DNA of 64,000 bases from Gnetum montanum. Taxonomy: Eukaryota > Streptophyta > Gnetopsida > Gnetales > Gnetaceae. Position numbers and translations under genes: made by a program. The notes under the pieces were generated by a model, which saw only the letters and a list, made by a program, of their open reading frames with translations, was not told the DNA's origin and did not search any database. The stretch covers positions 34,562 through 98,561 of the forward strand of contig MNCI01014642.1 of NCBI GenBank assembly GCA_015680685.1. Reading direction: 5' to 3'. Numbering within the stretch: position 1 is the first letter of the stretch; the number at the start of each line of letters is the position of its first letter. Below are positions 32,924 through 43,800 of this stretch, one piece after another.

Positions 32924-33180
32924 GATCAACTTATCAAAATTAATTGATTCTCTTAATCTATTAGGGCTTGATTTTGTAGATCAAGTTACCAAAATTAGTT
33001 GATTCTTAGAATCAATTTCTATCATAAATATATGTTAGTTATTTTCTAGATTTATTGTTCCTTATTTAACAAATTTTATATTGTAATTATTTCCTATAAA
33101 TTGTTATAATTGTTGATTCAAGATGAATGAGAGAATAAGAGAATTATTTTTTTATTCTTTTCTTCTCTCCTACTTGTTCA
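32924..33180 (+). repeat. Copia LTR 3, right part
   Basis: Continues the LTR interrupted at 26771 and ends tacttgttca at 33180. It is followed by a mutated PBS (tagtattagagc). Confidence 0.88.
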
Positions 33181-33514
33181 TAGTATTAGAGCTAGTTCTT
33201 TCACTAGGGTGGGAATCCAATTCACAAACTAAAATGGCAAGCACACTACTTGAATTCTCTATAATAAAATACTCCTTGATTCCAACTATCTCAATTTCAT
33301 CCTTATCCCTTTCCTCCTCTCAAACTAAAAATTATTCTCTTCAATCTAATTTGAAAAGAATGATTTTTAGTTTGAAAGAAGGAAAATGATAAGGTTGGAG
33401 TTGAAATAGTCAGAATTGGGTTGGATTCCATTGTAGAGAATTTAGGTGTCATGCTTGTCAATTTGGTTTGCTGACTGGATTCTCACACCAATGAAAGAAC
33501 TGGCTTTGATATCA
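33181..33514. repeat. Head-to-head inverted copia leaders
   Basis: 33181 to about 33347 is a forward PBS plus leader; about 33348 to 33514 is the same sequence inverted, ending in an inverted PBS (ggctttgatatca, 33502-33514). The centre of symmetry lies near ttcaatctaatttgaa (about 33340-33355). The short forward frame crossing it is leader sequence and not a gene. Confidence 0.85.
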
Positions 33515-33850
33515 TGAACAATAAGGAAAGAAGAAAATATTGAAAAAATAATTCTCTCACTCTTTCATTCATCTTCAATCAACACTTACAACAAATTATA
33601 GGAACAAATTACAATAGGAAACTTACTAAATAAGGAACAAGAAATTTGGAAAATAACTGATAGATATTGATGATAGAAATTGATTCTGAGAATCAACTAA
33701 TTTTGGTGAGTTGATCCACAAAATCAAGCAATAATGGATTTAGAGAATCAACTAATTTTAATAAGTTGATTCACAAAATTAATATTTAATTAAGTTAGAG
33801 AATCAACTAATTTTGGCAAGTTGATCGGGCTTTATTATGACTTTCTAACA
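33515..33850 (-). repeat. Copia LTR 4 (inverted)
   Basis: Minus-strand LTR of 336 bp, from tgttagaaagtcataa (right end) to attgttca (left end), with three hairpin units. Its polypurine tract lies at 33851-33860. Confidence 0.88.
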
Positions 33851-34043
33851 CTCCCCCTTCAAGTTGGTGAATAGATGATTTGAAGAAAATGATTTCTAGT
33901 TTTAGAGTAGCAAAGGGATAAGAGTGGAGTTGAGATAGTCAAAATCAAGGAGGATTTTGCTATAGAGAATTTAGTTGTCATGCTCACCATTTTGGTTTGC
34001 CGATTGGGTTCTCACGCTAGTGAAAGAACTAGCTCTGATGCCA
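33851..34043 (-). mobile_element. TRIM-like miniature internal region, inverted copy
   Basis: 193 bp between LTR4 and LTR5. Read on the minus strand it has PBS (tggcatcagagc), leader and Gag start, then the same jump from ...cttcaaatca to tctattcaccaacttga and the polypurine tract as at 26501-26692. The same junction in two copies shows that this miniature form multiplied as a unit. Confidence 0.82.
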
Positions 34044-34376
34044 TAAATAGGAAGGAGAGAAGAAAATATTGGAAAATAATTCTCACTCTCTGATTCATCT
34101 TGAATAAAAAATTACAGCAATTTATAGAAAAGAATTAAAATGGAAAATCTATTAAATAAGGAATAAGAAATCTAGAAAATAACTGATAGATATTGATGAT
34201 AGAAATTGATTTTGAGAAACAACTAATTTTGGTAAGTTAATCCACAAAATCAAACCCTAATTTATTTAGAAAATCAACTAATTTTGATAACTTGATCCAC
34301 AAAATTAGGCCCTCATTAATTTAGAGAATCAACTAATTTTGGTAAGTTGATTAGGCTTTATTTCGACTTTCTAACA
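34044..34376 (-). repeat. Copia LTR 5 (inverted)
   Basis: 333 bp, minus strand, starting tgttagaaagtcgaaa at 34376. An inverted polypurine tract (ctccccc, from 34377) shows it once served as the 3' LTR of a copy whose interior lay to the right; that interior is now replaced by another copia fragment. Confidence 0.88.
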
Positions 34377-34389
34377 CTCCCCCTAAAGT

Positions 34390-35225
34390 TAGAACAAGGT
34401 TACTTTGCAATTTAGATCTTAAGAAAGTTTATGTTAAGAATCCTTTTATCTCTAGTAGTTAATTATGATTGGCCTTTAAAGCAATTTGATGTGAAAAATG
34501 ATTTCCTACATAAGGACTTAGAAGAGGAAATTTACATGGAGATTCCACTTGGCTATAATTAGAATATGACCTCAAACAAGCTATGCAAATTAAAGAAAGC
34601 ATTGTACAACTTAAAGCAATAACATGGGTCTTGGTTTGAAAGGTTCAATAAGGTAATGATTGGAATGGGCCACAAACAAAGTCAAGGAGACCATACCTTG
34701 TTTATTTGACATACTAACTCAAAGGGAGTCACTGCCCTTATTGTGTATGTTGATGATATTGTAGTAAGAAGAAATGATAATAGGGAGATAGAGAGATTGG
34801 GTAAGCACTTGGAAAAGGAGTTCGAGATAAAGGATTTGGAAAATTTAAGGTATTTCCTAGGTATAGAAGTGGCATGGTTAAAGTAGGGAATTTTCATGAG
34901 CCAACAAAAATATACCCTAGATCTTCTAAGAGATAAGGAAATTGGTTTGCAAACCATCAAGCACACTTATACATCCCAACCATGTGCTTGGAGAAGTAGA
35001 GGAACATGTGGCATCAACAAAGAAATGTATTAAAGATTGGTTGGTAGGCTTATTTATCTATCCCATATGTGACCTGATATATAGCTTATGCAGTGAGTGT
35101 GGTAAGCCAGTTCATGCACAATCCTAAGGAGGTTCACTTATAGGCAGTCTATCACATCCTGCACTATCTAAAAGGGTCTCTAGGTAAAGGCATCTTATTC
35201 AAGAAAAGTGACAGACTTACACTTG
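34390..35225 (+). pseudogene. Second copia element, RT fragment
   Basis: A different copia family from the one at 21484. Blocks include LLSLVVNYDWPLKQFDVKN, FLHKDLEEEIYMEIPLGYN, LCKLKKALYNLKQ, HKQSQGDHTLFI, LIVYVDDIVVRRND with both catalytic aspartates kept, EFEIKDLENLRYFLGIEVA, and further on VGRLIYLSHM. Frameshifts and stops are present. It starts within RT and ends within RNase H, with no LTR or PBS. Confidence 0.85.
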
Positions 35226-35229
35226 AGGC

Positions 35230-35470
35230 CTTTCAGTTGGTTTTTGTTGCTTTTCCTATGGGATTGCACTATTTTTTGGGGGAATCAAGTCAAGGGCTGT
35301 TAGGGGGTGTGGGGCGGTTGTGCTGTGTGTGTGGGGGTGGTTTGTTGTTGGGATTGGAGCAGTTCTTGGAGTATGAGGAGAGAGCTTTCCCCTCATTTTT
35401 GGTATTTGATAACTGATGTAAATGGTGTTTATGATTAATATAACCCAAATTTTTTCCAGAAGAAAAAAAC
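35230..35470 (+). mobile_element. Truncated retroposon tail
   Basis: G-rich segment (about 35285-35345) followed by aacccaaattttttccagaagaaaaaaac. The G-rich then A-rich layout resembles the 3' end of family X copy A. It looks like a 5'-truncated insertion, but no target duplication could be defined by eye. Confidence 0.4.
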
Positions 35471-36980
35471 ATTATCCACACACATTATCATAACAAAGTA
35501 GATTCACTAAAATTTCCATAAACATCAAGTTGAAAACCCATGAAAGATGGGTCGTTACACTATCTTTTAGGTTTGATCTAATGGAATTAATAGAAAAGTA
35601 TGATAGGTTAGTTATAAATTGAAAATACTAAACCCCATCTTGGAACCTAGACCAAACAGGGTGAAAATTCTAATCCTAATGCCAAACTTGCTAAGCATTA
35701 TTGTTCTTAGAAATAAAAGTAACTAAAAACATCACAATACAATATATTAAATGAGAAAGGAAAGGATGAATATTTCTAAACCACTTTGCAATACACCATA
35801 TATCATCATAAATTAAAATATAAATAATCCTACAGCATTTGTAAAGTAGAAGCAATAATAAAATTTAATAGATAACTATAGTAAGGAAACAACAGAACAA
35901 GATGCAGTCTAGATTAAGACCTGAATTGGAACTTTATCTTGTTTTTAAGTAGAATAACCTTAATATCTGATAAAAAAGTAGACAATCTTCAGTTTATACT
36001 TGTTATTGAAACTAAAATCATAATTTTATTGTGTTTGTATAGATCCAAAGACTCTATTAGACAAATTAACATGAGTAAAATACATCAGTAGCAATAAATC
36101 CCAAGTACAAGTTGAACACTTTTTTTGTAGTTTCCCAAAACCAACATTGGTAGCTTGAATAGCTCATATAAATATTTACTAGAGATTTGTCATTTATTTT
36201 GAAAAAATATATACTACAAAATTCCAATAATACATGTTACTAAACACAATCAACATATTCTAGTTTTCATGCTACTAATTGTTCTATCTTCTGGTTTCAA
36301 CTTGGAGGTGGTGTGATCCAACTTTTACTTTGCCAATAGTTACTCTAATGGAATACACAAAAAGTGCACATGACACAAAAAAATACTAGTTCATAGCCCA
36401 GTACATGTATGGTAAAAATAAGCTTCATGACTCATGAAAGATCCGATGCACAACTCACAACTCACAAGAAATCCCATATGCTCCCAGGAAATAATCCTCA
36501 CATGTCATAGCCAAACAAAAAATAAAAATCAATAATCTATGTACAATATATTTTTGGAATACACATCTTTATGATGAGGCCAATTAATTTGGAAAACAAC
36601 ATAATTCAAGCTTGGGTTATTACAACTTCAAAAATCAAGTTAGATTTTTGCCCAGCCAACAACATCAAGAATTAGGTAGAAATAATAAGCCCAAGATGCA
36701 ATGCAAAGCCTCCAAGAAAATAATAGGGAGAAATTCCTTGAAATAAGTCCCAATGGTCTCAAAAATTAGCAAAAAAATAGCTTCCTACAATAGTGGCAAG
36801 GCCAGCCTTCCATGCCTACACCAAGAACACATACAAGATCACTCAAGAGAGTCCACAAGAAAGGCTGAGAACAAACAAAGAACAACCAGACACCTCCTCT
36901 TTTCCACTCCATCATACTTCAAACTAGCATAGCCTCCTACACTTGGCAAAAGGTGGAAACAAGAGCAAGCCTCCCCTAGC
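35471..36980. other. AT-rich spacer, no gene recognised
   Basis: I checked both strands for further molybdenum-hydroxylase exons and transposon domains and found none that I can support. Confidence 0.5.
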
Positions 36981-36989
36981 TATGCTCAC

Positions 36990-37085
36990 CAACCACCCCC
37001 CACACTCCTCCCCACCTCCCCACCTCCCCCACCCCCTGCCCCCCACCCCACGTCCCCCACCCACCATCCCTTTCTATTTATAGGA
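36990..37085 (-). promoter_or_regulatory. Minus-strand TATA box followed by a strongly G-rich transcribed tract
   Basis: On the minus strand cctataaatag (37084-37074) is followed by about 80 bases with many runs of three to six G. This resembles an LTR promoter start, but no LTR pair is visible. The tract has strong potential for G-quadruplex folding in the RNA-like (minus) strand. Confidence 0.45.
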
Positions 37086-37421
37086 TAAAGGAGATCCCAA
37101 GGCTTGGGAAAAGACTTGTGCACAAAAGCTTGCATAATGGACAAAGGCTAGACATACCATCTTTGAATTTTTTTCATTTATGACATGAAGACTATTGGAT
37201 TTGGGTAAGCAAGTTCATGAGGGTATGGACATGTGAGAGTGACAACATCCAAGAGAACCACATGTCTCTATTAAATGAGTCATTTCCCCCTTTTTTTAGT
37301 TAGTAATATGAAATAGACAATATGCATATTATAAATAAATGTTATCATAAGAGGATACAAGAGTTGTGCATGGCAAGGAAGATTGGCAGGAAAGTAGGGA
37401 TGACTAGATGTAGGCAAAATA

Positions 37422-38396
37422 ATGCATGGTCTTAGAAGGGGTGGCAGTAGCAATGGGAATGCCTTGGCTAGTTTGGATGTGATAGGAGGAGGAGGTGAGG
37501 GTGGTGCTGCTACAATTGGCAAGTCTCTTGTGGGTGGCACAATTCTAAACAAGGGTAGGGGATTGAAAACTTTGCTAGAAGGGGTGTTGTGGGAGGCTAC
37601 TAGTGGTTCTCATGCATGCCCAGAAGGGCAATAGATCATTGGGTTTTAAAATGTGCTTTCATGGTGCCCCTGCGATGGGGGTGTTAAGGAGTGCCTATGG
37701 ATGGATGGTTCGATGCAACTCCATATGAAGGCCATGTTCGAGAAGGGATTGTAGATGGCCAAATGGAGCCTTATTGACAAATATGTTTCTACAAGGGCAA
37801 CCCCCAATTTAGATTTGGTGAAGAAATGGGTTTCTGTGCATTGGGGGTCTTGCCCTACAGATGTTTGCCAACTCCCTTGGAATTTATTCCTCTTTATTTT
37901 AACCTTAGTGTCTGATAAGAATAAGGTTTTAATGGGGGGATCCTTGGTTTTTTGGGGCATGGGGCCTAGCCTTGATGCATTTGTGGCTAGGTCCTCATCA
38001 TGATTTGAATATTTTTTTGAGGACTCTTATGTGGATTTAGACATTTGAGATTCCATGGAAAATCAGGATGGCAAATTTTCTTAGAACTTTTGTTGGCCTT
38101 TTTGGAGACTTCATCTCCTTTGATCATGCTACTAGCTTGCTGGAGTGTATGGGTTTTGCCAAATTCTATATAGAAATCACTATCACTAGGGGATCTGATT
38201 AAGGAAGTTCTCATTGATCTTCCCTTTAGGGAGGAGAAGGTGCTTATTGAATATAAAAATGTAGCCTCGTTCTGTAGGCAAACAAGGCCAAGGGGGTTTG
38301 ACACTGTGGATCATGTGGTAAGGTGGGCCACCAAATTGCATAGTGCAGGATGGGTTAAAAGCCTTTGGACCCCAAGAAAGTAAGGGATGCTTGGAA
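37422..38396 (+). pseudogene. LINE 1 ORF1 (DUF4283 and zinc knuckle)
   Basis: N-terminal Gly-rich part MHGLRRGGSSNGNALASLDV, then the DUF4283-like stretch around WVSVHWGSCPTD, NLFLFILTLVSDKNKVLMGG and LVFWGMGPSLDAF (37755-37985). In another frame come DFISFDHATSLLECMGFAKF and YIEITITRG, followed by EVLIDLPFREEKVLIEYKNV. A zinc knuckle C-x2-C-x4-H-x4-C (CGSCGKVGHQIA, stop, C) lies at 38305-38346. The product would bind LINE RNA. At least three frames are needed, so it is broken. Confidence 0.75.
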
Positions 38397-39076
38397 AATT
38401 TTCACTTGAAAGGGGAGGTCCACTAGGGGGCCACCTTAGGATGCAGATGGCTTAGGAGTGGGGGCTCAAGGATAAATTCAAGATGAGGGGTCTACTAGTC
38501 AAGGGGACCAAGGGCCCAAGCTACAAGCTCAAGGTGTAAGCACCCTTGGGGGGCCCCAAGGACTAGAGCCAAAGGGGCTTGATGGAAGGGAGTTGGTGGA
38601 AGCCACAAAAGATAGTGGCTCAGAGCAAGAGAAATATGCTAATGAGACCATAGTCTCAAGCCTAGCTACGAAGTAGGCTACATAGACACATTTAGGGAGG
38701 ACCTTGCCGACCTTGTCAAGGGTACTTGGGTCATCAAGATTGTTGGGGTCTCTGAAATCACTTACTTCAGGTGGTTCTTTGAGGTCTCTAGGCTTCCATG
38801 TTAAGGGTGCCTTGATGGAAAAGAGAGGATCAAGGGTGGAGTGCCCCCCTCTTGCTAGTTTGGTGTCAATTGTTTGAATGAGTGCATTACCCCTCTTGGA
38901 GGAAATTACAAAAGGGGGTGTCATGGGAGAAGCCCCATTTTTGGTTTCCATAGAAGCAACCAAGGTGGGTCACCCTTTGAGCCTTATGTCCCAACTAAAG
39001 TAGACACAAATGGAGATAGACTTGGGGGTTCTACCCACCCTCAAGGATATTTACAAGAAGCATACACCAAGCTAGC

Positions 39077-39830
39077 CATGAGGCCCCTCTCATGGAACTA
39101 CAAGGGGTAGGGTACCCCCTATAAATGAAGAAGACTTAAAGAAGTGATGTGTAGAGAAAAGTGTGATGTTGTCTATTTGCAGGAGACTAAGCTCCAGTAG
39201 TAGGAGGATCACTGGCTCTAGTGCTTGAGTTGGAATGTTCAAACTTTTGTGTGTTGGGGACATGTTGGTAGTTTGACTTTACTCTCACATGGGTGATATG
39301 AGGTGATGGATAGCTCTCAGTGGAGGATCACGATGGTCCTCATGGATTCTAAGCTATGGCTCACAAATTTCTATGGGGTCCAACATTAGGAGGAGAGGCT
39401 ATAAGAGATTAGGAGGATTGCCTCCGTTGTTTGAGATTGGAAACAATGGATCCTTGATGGTGATTTAAATCAAAGACTGTAAGAGTGGAAGAAGTTGGAT
39501 GGAAATTCTCAAGACCCCCTAAGAGCACAGGAATTTTTGCAGTTTCTTGAAGTGCACTATCTCATGGATGTCTAGATATGTGGATGTCAATTTACATGGA
39601 GCAATCAATGAAGGGGGAAGGAGTGTACTTTGACAAAGATTGATCATGTGTGGGCCAACTCCCATGCCCTTATGATATAGAGGATGATGGTGAAAGGTCA
39701 AGAACATGTGGAATTTGACCATTGATCTATTCTGTGTTGCATGGGTGACACCTCCCCTAGGAGGGTGGCTTCGTTTTGCTTCGAGTGGTACTAGATTCAT
39801 AAACCTTGGCTATAGCCTTTGGTGGAGAAT
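39077..39830 (+). pseudogene. LINE 1 ORF2, endonuclease domain
   Basis: Begins MRPLSWNYKG (standard LINE endonuclease opening ISWNCRG), then CDVVYLQETKLQ with the catalytic glutamate, WILDGDLNQRL (normally GDFN), EFLQFLEVHYLMDV, CQFTWSNQ and LTKIDHVWAN, which contains the ID.v strand. Stops are spread over it. The enzyme nicks genomic DNA to prime reverse transcription. Confidence 0.82.
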
Positions 39831-40099
39831 ATTTGGATGTCTTACTCAAAGAGAGTGGAGCCTCAAGATTTTTTAAAGAGGGGGTTGTCTTAACTCAAGT
39901 AAGCAATGAGGGAGTTGACTGTTATGGACATATATTCTTTTTGGTCAGTTTGAGGGGAACTCCTGTAATTTCTTTTAGAAATTCAAACTAAGTAGGAGGT
40001 AGGAAATGATTTGAATGAGTTGGAAGGAGTGGCCTTAGCATGGCTCCATGAGCTGAATAATTAGGCGGAGGTTTATTGAAGGCAGCAGGGCAAATAGAC

Positions 40100-41420
40100 A
40101 TGGTTGAAAGATGGCAAAAGGAACATAGAGTTTTTCTTTGCAATGGCCAACTTAGTAAACTTATCTAAGAATAAGATTCATAATCTTATCGTATAGGGTT
40201 AGGAAGTTAATGATTATAAGGGGTTACTCAGATTCTACTGGAGTTTTGGTCCTAGCTTAAGGGAAAAAAGTTGGTGCATCCACTTTCTATTCTAGTTAAC
40301 CCAGTTCTGCTTGCTGAGGACAATCATCAACTTTTAGCTCCATTCTTCAAATGGAAATTAGAGGAGGATTTTGATTTAATGAAGCCAAGTAGAGCGCTTG
40401 GGCCAAATGGTTGGCTAATGGAATTTTTTAAACCTTTCATTAATATTTTTTAGAGCTAAGGTGGCAATAGGTATTTAAAGAAATTAACTATTCTCATATT
40501 GTGATGATATCAAAGGATAGCTACCCCATAGATCCATCATAGTTTAGATCGATTGGGGTTTGCAACTCTCTATTATGCCTTTTCACAAAAACATTGGTGG
40601 CTCGGCTAAGACCTCTCATGTCATGATTGGTGGATCCCAACTAAGCCAATTTTGTTCAAGGTAGATACATCCAAGACCAGCTACTACCAACGTAGGAAGT
40701 CATGCATGTGCTAAGGCTCTAAAAATATCTAGGTATGTGCCTCAAGTTGTACCTTTTAAAGGCCTATGATATAGTTTTGTGGGAGGTGCTACAGCAGATC
40801 ATGCTAAGAAAAGGGTTCCATCTAGATTTTGTTTAGGTATGCACTTAGATCCAATCATCCAAGTTTTTTTTCCTTGATCCTGAAGGAAAGTTGTCAAGGT
40901 TCTTCTCCCTAGGGAGGGGCTTGAGGTAGGGGGACCCACTATTGCCTTATTTATTTATCATGGTTATGGATACAATGTAGATGTATTGCATGACAGTGGG
41001 GATAAGGGGGTTGGAGATTGTTGGGGTTAGATGCTTGGTTGAACACTACAATGATGATACCATGCTTTTTTCTTAGGCATTGGTACCCTAGGCTATGGAA
41101 ATTAACCATGCAATGAAGCGTATAGTAGAGGAGATTGGCTTGGTAATCAACAAAGGTAAGTTTGTTATTCAGATGCAACTCATCGAAGCCAAGGTTAAGG
41201 GGTCAATGTTGCAAGGTGATTCATACTTGGGGCTTCCTATGTATGATTGGCATACAAATCAAGCTTGGGCTAGGCTCATCTAAGGGCTTCAGAAATGTAT
41301 TGATTAGTGGAAGAGTCATTTTCTCACTTAGGTTGGGAGGGCTTTACTTGCTACGACGGTTGTGTTTGCAATGGCCAGGTATGCTACTATAGTTGACTCG
41401 CCTCTTAATGGTACTAATGA
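40100..41420 (+). pseudogene. LINE 1 ORF2, reverse transcriptase domain
   Basis: Readable blocks include HPLSILVNPVLLAEDNHQLL and SRALGPNGWLMEFFKPFI (LINE finger motif, normally PGPDG). In other frames come LSRFFSLGRGL-like and QGDP.L-like sequence near 40895-40935, the NDDTMLF remnant of the YADD box near 41050, and AYLGLPMYDW-like and KSHFLT..GRALLAT thumb sequence (41225-41370). Many frameshifts. Confidence 0.78.
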
Positions 41421-41439
41421 ATGAATTAACTAGATTGTT

Positions 41440-42290
41440 CAAAATTTTACTTAGTTTGGGGATAAATGAAAGAACTGTCTACATTTGGTAAAATGGGATG
41501 TGTTGGCCCAATCCAGGGGTGCTGGGGGTTTAGGTCTCCCCATATTTCAAGACCTCATTGATATGGGCTACCATAATATGGTGAACAAATTAACGTGAAA
41601 ATGTCATCATTAGGCCTAGTGGCTTAGTATGGTTGACAAGAAGTATCAATGATGGGAAGCAAGGCCTACTTATTTGCACATTTGGAAGAAAATTTGTGGG
41701 CATGCTCAAAAAATAATTCAATGGGGGTTACTGGGTACTTTCCTACTATATCTTATCCAACATAAATCCCCAAACATGAGCAGTTGAAAGACATTATGAA
41801 AAGGTAAGATGCCGAAAAAGGAAAAAATGTTTGTTTAGTTAATAAATCATTTTATGCTACCTATCAAAAAAAATTTATAGCAATGGGGGGTTACTGTATT
41901 TGACATGTGTCCCCTTTGCATGGCAATGGGGGAGATAGTTACCCACTTTATTTCTGAATGTGCTTTCATGCATCAAATTTTTAGGAACATTTGAATCTTA
42001 CTAGTAACATGAAAGAGGCAGCAATTTTGTGGACATTTTGGAAGGCAAGAAATTGTTAGATTTTCCATGCTCAATCACTTCCACCACTAGCACATATCAT
42101 GACCCAAGATATCCGACTATGGGCCAAGGCACAAGTTGCTATGGGGGTAATGCTGACTTTCAAGTCAACAAGCGATAAGTACAAGGCCAACCTGGTGCTT
42201 TGGGGCCTAATTACTTGGGTCATGTGGGTCATGCTCCTTTTGTTGCTATAGGGGTAGCTGGATTTGGAGGATGAGGCTTTCTTTATAAAC
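41440..42290 (+). pseudogene. LINE 1 ORF2, C-terminal region with zf-RVT motif
   Basis: LVKWDVLAQSRGAGGLGLPIF (about 41490-41550) is the typical post-RT block, followed about 370 bp later by CPLCMAMGEIVTHFISECAF (about 41916-41975), a zinc-binding-like C-x2-C..H..C motif found at the end of plant LINE ORF2. Similarity fades by 42250. Confidence 0.75.
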
Positions 42291-43800
42291 TAGATGGGGG
42301 CAAGTTCCTTGTTCCAGTGGTGAGAATTATGCTAGTCGGCTAGGGATGCTATCAGAGGGTGAGATGGTCCCCAATAGAGGGCACAAGATGCAAGATGCGG
42401 CTATTTTCTTCTCTAGGCTAATCCCCAAAATGGTGAGCAACCAAGTTCTAAAATTGATGTTCCTCGCATTGTGTCATGACACAGCTGAGGTGGTGGAAAG
42501 GTTTTTTGTGTAGTCTAGTAATGTTTCGAAGTTGTAGGGACTACACTTCACATTTATGTACTACATGAAAATGAGGAACCAGATGAATTTGCTATGCTAC
42601 TTCCTTGATCTCCTATGGCATCACCACTAGGGGCACCACTCTGGCCTAATTTTGGCTTTTCTATGTTAGGGACTATTCAACTTGATGCAAGGTTGGTCAT
42701 TAGGATGGTTTACAGTGCTTGCGCTCATGATGTAAGGTATCATAGGTGGTTGACTTGATGAGTGGGTTATAGAAGGAGGTTTCCAAGACTAAATAAGAGG
42801 AAATGGAGGAGGATCGACCATTGGATACTAGTGAGCTGAGCTGATGATGGTTTTCACCTGCATAGGATGGGGTGGGGGGGATGGAGGAGGTAGAGGAGGA
42901 TGAGTTAGAGGGTGGTCATGCACTGAGGGGAGACCTAAGGGGTACTACATAGGTAGTTCCTACAGATATTTTCTTAGAAGGGGGAGATGTAAGGGGTGTT
43001 GATCTTGCCTACTCTATGATGGTGAAGGTTTGTCTAGCCAAGGTAGTAGAAAAGACATGGGAGGAGGGGGTAGTTTGGCAATGCCAATGGGCTAAACAAG
43101 AGGAAAACTTTAGGTGCCAACTAGAGAAGGCTATGTGGGAGAAGCAATGATAGTGTGATCTAGTTAAGGTAGTGGCCAAAGAGACTCTTGAAAAGGAGTT
43201 GCATGAGACCTTGAGGGCACAGCTCCAAGAGGAGGTGTAACTCCAAGAGTTATAGGAGAAGGCGAAGTAAGAGAGGCAAGCTAGGGAGGAGGAGGAGTCC
43301 ACCCAAATTCAATACTAGCTAGATCACACCACAAATAGGGTATCTATACGTGGTTACAACAGGAGTGTTACCCCTATGTGGTTGTGGATATTGGGTGCAA
43401 TACCACTTGGTATGTGCCTAGGTAGCACATTAGACATATAGGGTGTGATTTGCACCTAGATGGGAAAGGGACCACCAAGGAATGCATTAGGAAGGAATAG
43501 GTGTTTTAGACTTTCCAAGAGGCTATGACATTTAGAGAGGCATTACAATGTTTTGGACATAGTGCATACCTAGGAGCGAGCATTTTGTGCTTCCACTCGA
43601 CTACCAAATTACTTCTAAAGTTGTTGGTGCAGGTGTTTCTAGGGAGTAGGAACCTATAGGGTGTTGTCAGACAACTAGATGTCATGTCTAATTGGGGGAT
43701 GGGAATAGGGAAGGTTTGAATTTTTAATTGTTGTTAGTGTTGGTTATTAGTTTTACAGTGAAAGGTTTTGAGGGTGATGAGTGTCCTTTTTTGAGAAAAT
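42290..43800 (+). mobile_element. Family X repeat, copy B
   Basis: Follows LINE 1 directly. The globular part reads HKMQDAAIFFSRLIPKM..NQVLKL, then VERFFV.SSNVSKL.GLHFTF (about 42500-42560) and NLLCYFLDLLW, matching copy A across about 110 residues in the same order. The coiled coil is at about 43070-43310 (VVAKETLEKELHETLRAQLQEEV). The tail runs into copy D at about 43790-43800, tail to tail. Many stops. Confidence 0.5.

Larger units (their letters stand above)
37385..42290 (+). mobile_element. LINE 1, nearly full length, inactive
   Basis: A plant L1-type LINE: Gly-rich ORF1 start, DUF4283-like domain, zinc knuckle, then ORF2 with endonuclease, reverse transcriptase and a C-terminal zf-RVT-like CPLC...H...C motif. 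Frameshifts and stops are scattered throughout. Neither end can be fixed exactly; the next recognised unit (family X copy B) starts near 42290. Confidence 0.85.

Noticed and set aside
33123-33389. 88-codon hydrophobic ORF
   Set aside because: It covers the end of copia LTR 3, its leader and the inverted leader; the same text is non-coding in the other copies.
38529-38963. 144-codon minus-strand ORF
   Set aside because: Lies antisense within the tail of LINE 1 ORF1 and has no recognisable motif.
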